Positions 62,713 to 64,000 of a stretch of DNA of 64,000 nt are shown here, one piece after another. The stretch's first letter is position 1, and the number at the start of each line of letters is the position of its first letter. The DNA comes from Acinetobacter pittii (GTDB taxonomy: Bacteria > Pseudomonadota > Gammaproteobacteria > Pseudomonadales > Moraxellaceae): assembly GCF_034067285.1 (NCBI RefSeq), contig NZ_CP139286.1, forward strand, positions 744,001 through 808,000, read 5' to 3'. The translations under genes and the position numbers were made by a program. The notes under the pieces were generated by a model. The model had not been told where the DNA came from. It saw only the letters and a program-made list of their open reading frames with translations, and searched no databases.

Positions 62713-63300
62713 ATGAGTAATAATCAAGTTTCAAAAGATGTGAGTGAAAAAGCTCAAGCTGTTGTTGATTCAGCAAAAGCCGATGTGAGTGAGGTGAAAG
62801 AAACCGTAGCTGCTACTACGACTAAAGCTAAAAGAGCAGTCACTGCTAAAACTGCACAAGTAAAAGAAAGTGTTGCTGAGAAAACCGAGCAGATTAAAGA
62901 AGTTGCTATAGAAGCGAAAACTCAGGTAAAAGAGGCTGTCGCTGAAACTCAAGAACAGGTCAAAGAAGTCATAAGTGAGGCTCAAGAAAAAATTGAAGCT
63001 GAAACTCATGAGTTAAACAAAAATATTCAGAATCAATTTATCCAAATTAAACAAGATATTTTGCAACGACTAGATGTGATTAAAGCTCAGTTTAGTACTT
63101 CACAAGAAGGATTGTCTGAACTTAAAAATGCTTTGAAAGCAGAAATTAATGCACTTATTGAAGATTTGACTAAAGTCAGTAAAGAGCTTAAAGGTGATAT
63201 TAGCCAGATTTCTTTAAAGCACAAAGATTCTTTAAGTGAAAGCATTAAACGTACTAAAAATAATGCAGTCGAAGCTTGGAATAAAGCGCGGGATAATTAA
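62713..63300 (+). CDS. LEA-like/apolipoprotein-like helical repeat protein
   Basis: The 195-residue protein is almost entirely charged amphipathic helix with no Cys and few aromatic residues. Residues 1-100 repeat an 11-residue rhythm such as VKESVAEKTEQIKEVAIEAK, VKEAVAETQEQ and VKEVISEAQEK, typical of LEA group 3 and hydrophilic desiccation proteins. Residues 105-180 form a more coiled-coil-like segment. There is no signal peptide. Relatives can stabilise proteins or membranes during drying; whether this one does is inference. GAGGAAA lies seven bases before the ATG. It is divergent from carA and convergent with the DOMON-like gene, sharing the terminator at 63324-63354. Confidence 0.75.
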   Translation: MSNNQVSKDVSEKAQAVVDSAKADVSEVKETVAATTTKAKRAVTAKTAQVKESVAEKTEQIKEVAIEAKTQVKEAVAETQEQVKEVISEAQEKIEAETHELNKNIQNQFIQIKQDILQRLDVIKAQFSTSQEGLSELKNALKAEINALIEDLTKVSKELKGDISQISLKHKDSLSESIKRTKNNAVEAWNKARDN

Positions 63301-63323
63301 TAGTTCCAGTTTTTCTAAGCTAT

Positions 63324-63354
63324 AAAAAAGCGAGAATTAATTTCTCGCTTTTTT
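63324..63354. terminator. Bidirectional terminator after the LEA-like gene
   Basis: A 13-bp perfect stem (63324-63336 with 63342-63354), GCGAGAA core, 5-nt loop, with six A before and six T after. It can end the LEA-like gene and the convergent DOMON-like gene. Confidence 0.9.
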
Positions 63355-63358
63355 ACTT

Positions 63359-63895
63359 TTAAAACTGATGTAACCAGTCACGCTTATTATGGAAATCTGC
63401 ACTTTTTCCACTATGCTGCATTGCATAGTATTGAATACCTTCTTTGGTTTTTAAAACTGCAGTTAAACCTAAATAAAGGTTTGCCCATTTCAAGCGATGC
63501 TGTTGCATAAATTGTCCCAAATCAAGACTAACATTTAAGCCATAATGAGTACGCTTGAGATGGTTCAGTTCAATATCGTAAGCAGCAAGGGGAGGCATAC
63601 TTTCTGGATAGCGATATTCTTCAAACTGATAAGACTGCCATGCTTGAGAAGGGGAAAGGTTAATTTCCCGATAATAATCTTCATCATGCACGCCAACAAA
63701 AATTTCGAAACAAGTTTCTTCCCACAAAAAATCCTGACGAGGATGAGCCGCGACTTCTTGGGGCCAGATAATGAGTTGATTTGGATCACGAATCCAAAAA
63801 CCGACATTTAAGGTGTGCGGTGCCTGCTGTTCAATTGCGCCAACAACAGAAACAGCATGAAAACGATCAAAAGCTGAAAGTTCGTAACTTGCCAT
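63359..63895 (-). CDS. DOMON-like domain protein
   Basis: The 178-residue protein has the pattern of small DOMON-like proteins found beside cell-wall or housekeeping genes: FWIRDPNQLIIWPQ near residue 35, DFLWEETCFEIFVGVHDEDYYREINLSPSQAWQSYQFEEYR in the middle (in parts FEIFVG, YREINLSPS, WQSYQFEEY), and LYLGLTAVLKTKEGIQYYAMQHSG near the end. DOMON folds bind heme or sugars in other proteins, but no heme ligand can be named here. Function is unknown. It lies 16 bases after another gene on the same strand, probably in an operon. Confidence 0.78.
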   Translation of the reverse strand: MASYELSAFDRFHAVSVVGAIEQQAPHTLNVGFWIRDPNQLIIWPQEVAAHPRQDFLWEETCFEIFVGVHDEDYYREINLSPSQAWQSYQFEEYRYPESMPPLAAYDIELNHLKRTHYGLNVSLDLGQFMQQHRLKWANLYLGLTAVLKTKEGIQYYAMQHSGKSADFHNKRDWLHQF

Positions 63896-63911
63896 AGTTT
63901 GTCAAATCAAA

Positions 63912-64000
63912 TTAGTTTGCTAGGTGAGCGTGGCGAACAAGATTAGACAAATGCTGGTTTTGTTTAGCTGCTTTTTTGTAAAGTAAAACAATTTTACCAA
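63912..64000 (-). CDS. C-terminal fragment of an unidentified gene (runs off window)
   Basis: On the minus strand an open frame from the window edge ends at TAA 63912-63914 and gives 28 residues, including VLLYKKAAKQNQHLSN and the end LVRHAHLAN. It has the composition of coding sequence, whereas the other frames do not. The gene lies 16 bases upstream of the DOMON-like start and is probably in its operon. I cannot identify the product from this tail. Confidence 0.5.
   Translation of the reverse strand, partial: GKIVLLYKKAAKQNQHLSNLVRHAHLAN

Overview
The window reads as chromosome of an Acinetobacter species, most probably of the A. baumannii group. The AT-rich background, the split TCA block gltA / sdhCDAB-sucAB-lpd-sucCD, the trpS-sucD spacer where the Acinetobacter small RNA Aar is known to lie, and a giant Bap-type adhesin whose first residues match A. 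baumannii Bap all point there. This is recognition from memory; no search was run.

Layout. 1-9.7 kb: housekeeping genes, mostly on the minus strand (APC permease fragment, Fe-type alcohol dehydrogenase with an SCP2-like partner, lipB, a YbeD-like gene, rpoD, trhO, gltA), with three small plus-strand genes (PA3496-like acidic protein, YecA/YgfB-like, DUF1289). 9.7-22.3 kb: a central-metabolism block. gltA is divergent from sdhCDAB, sucA-sucB-lpdA and sucCD. Strong hairpins sit in several leaders and gaps. 22.3-27.5 kb: the aar sRNA, trpS, a YedI-like membrane protein, a YpfJ-like zinc peptidase and a CPA1 Na+/H+ antiporter. 27.97-50.11 kb: one 22-kb ORF for a 7380-residue Bap-type adhesin. It has a BapA-type N-terminus, 4.5 units of 576 bp, 15 exact-length units of 516 bp, 17 units of 315/327 bp that each carry an EF-hand-like loop, six long C-terminal domains and a type I secretion tail. 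50.2-53.6 kb: a translationally coupled pair, an unrecognised helical-repeat protein and a CapA-type metallohydrolase. 53.6-57.4 kb: a metzincin-like lipoprotein, an alkyltransferase-like protein, a universal stress protein, a hexapeptide acetyltransferase, and a RidA/TetR divergent pair with two perfect operators. 57.4-64 kb: greA, carAB preceded by a leader peptide and attenuator-like hairpins, a LEA-like helical protein, a DOMON-like protein and a gene fragment.

How the genes work together. The TCA genes encode citrate synthase, succinate dehydrogenase, 2-oxoglutarate dehydrogenase and succinyl-CoA synthetase. They share short gaps or overlaps inside units and are separated by terminators or leader structures. 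The adhesin is the main accessory element; no type I secretion genes flank it, so its exporter must be encoded elsewhere.

The most interesting signals are the mosaic tandem array of bap with its EF-hand-like loops, a 20-bp inverted repeat just upstream of bap, the carA leader peptide overlapping two nested T-tailed hairpins, the coupled helical-repeat/CapA cassette, and the anti-Shine-Dalgarno stretch in the putative Aar RNA.
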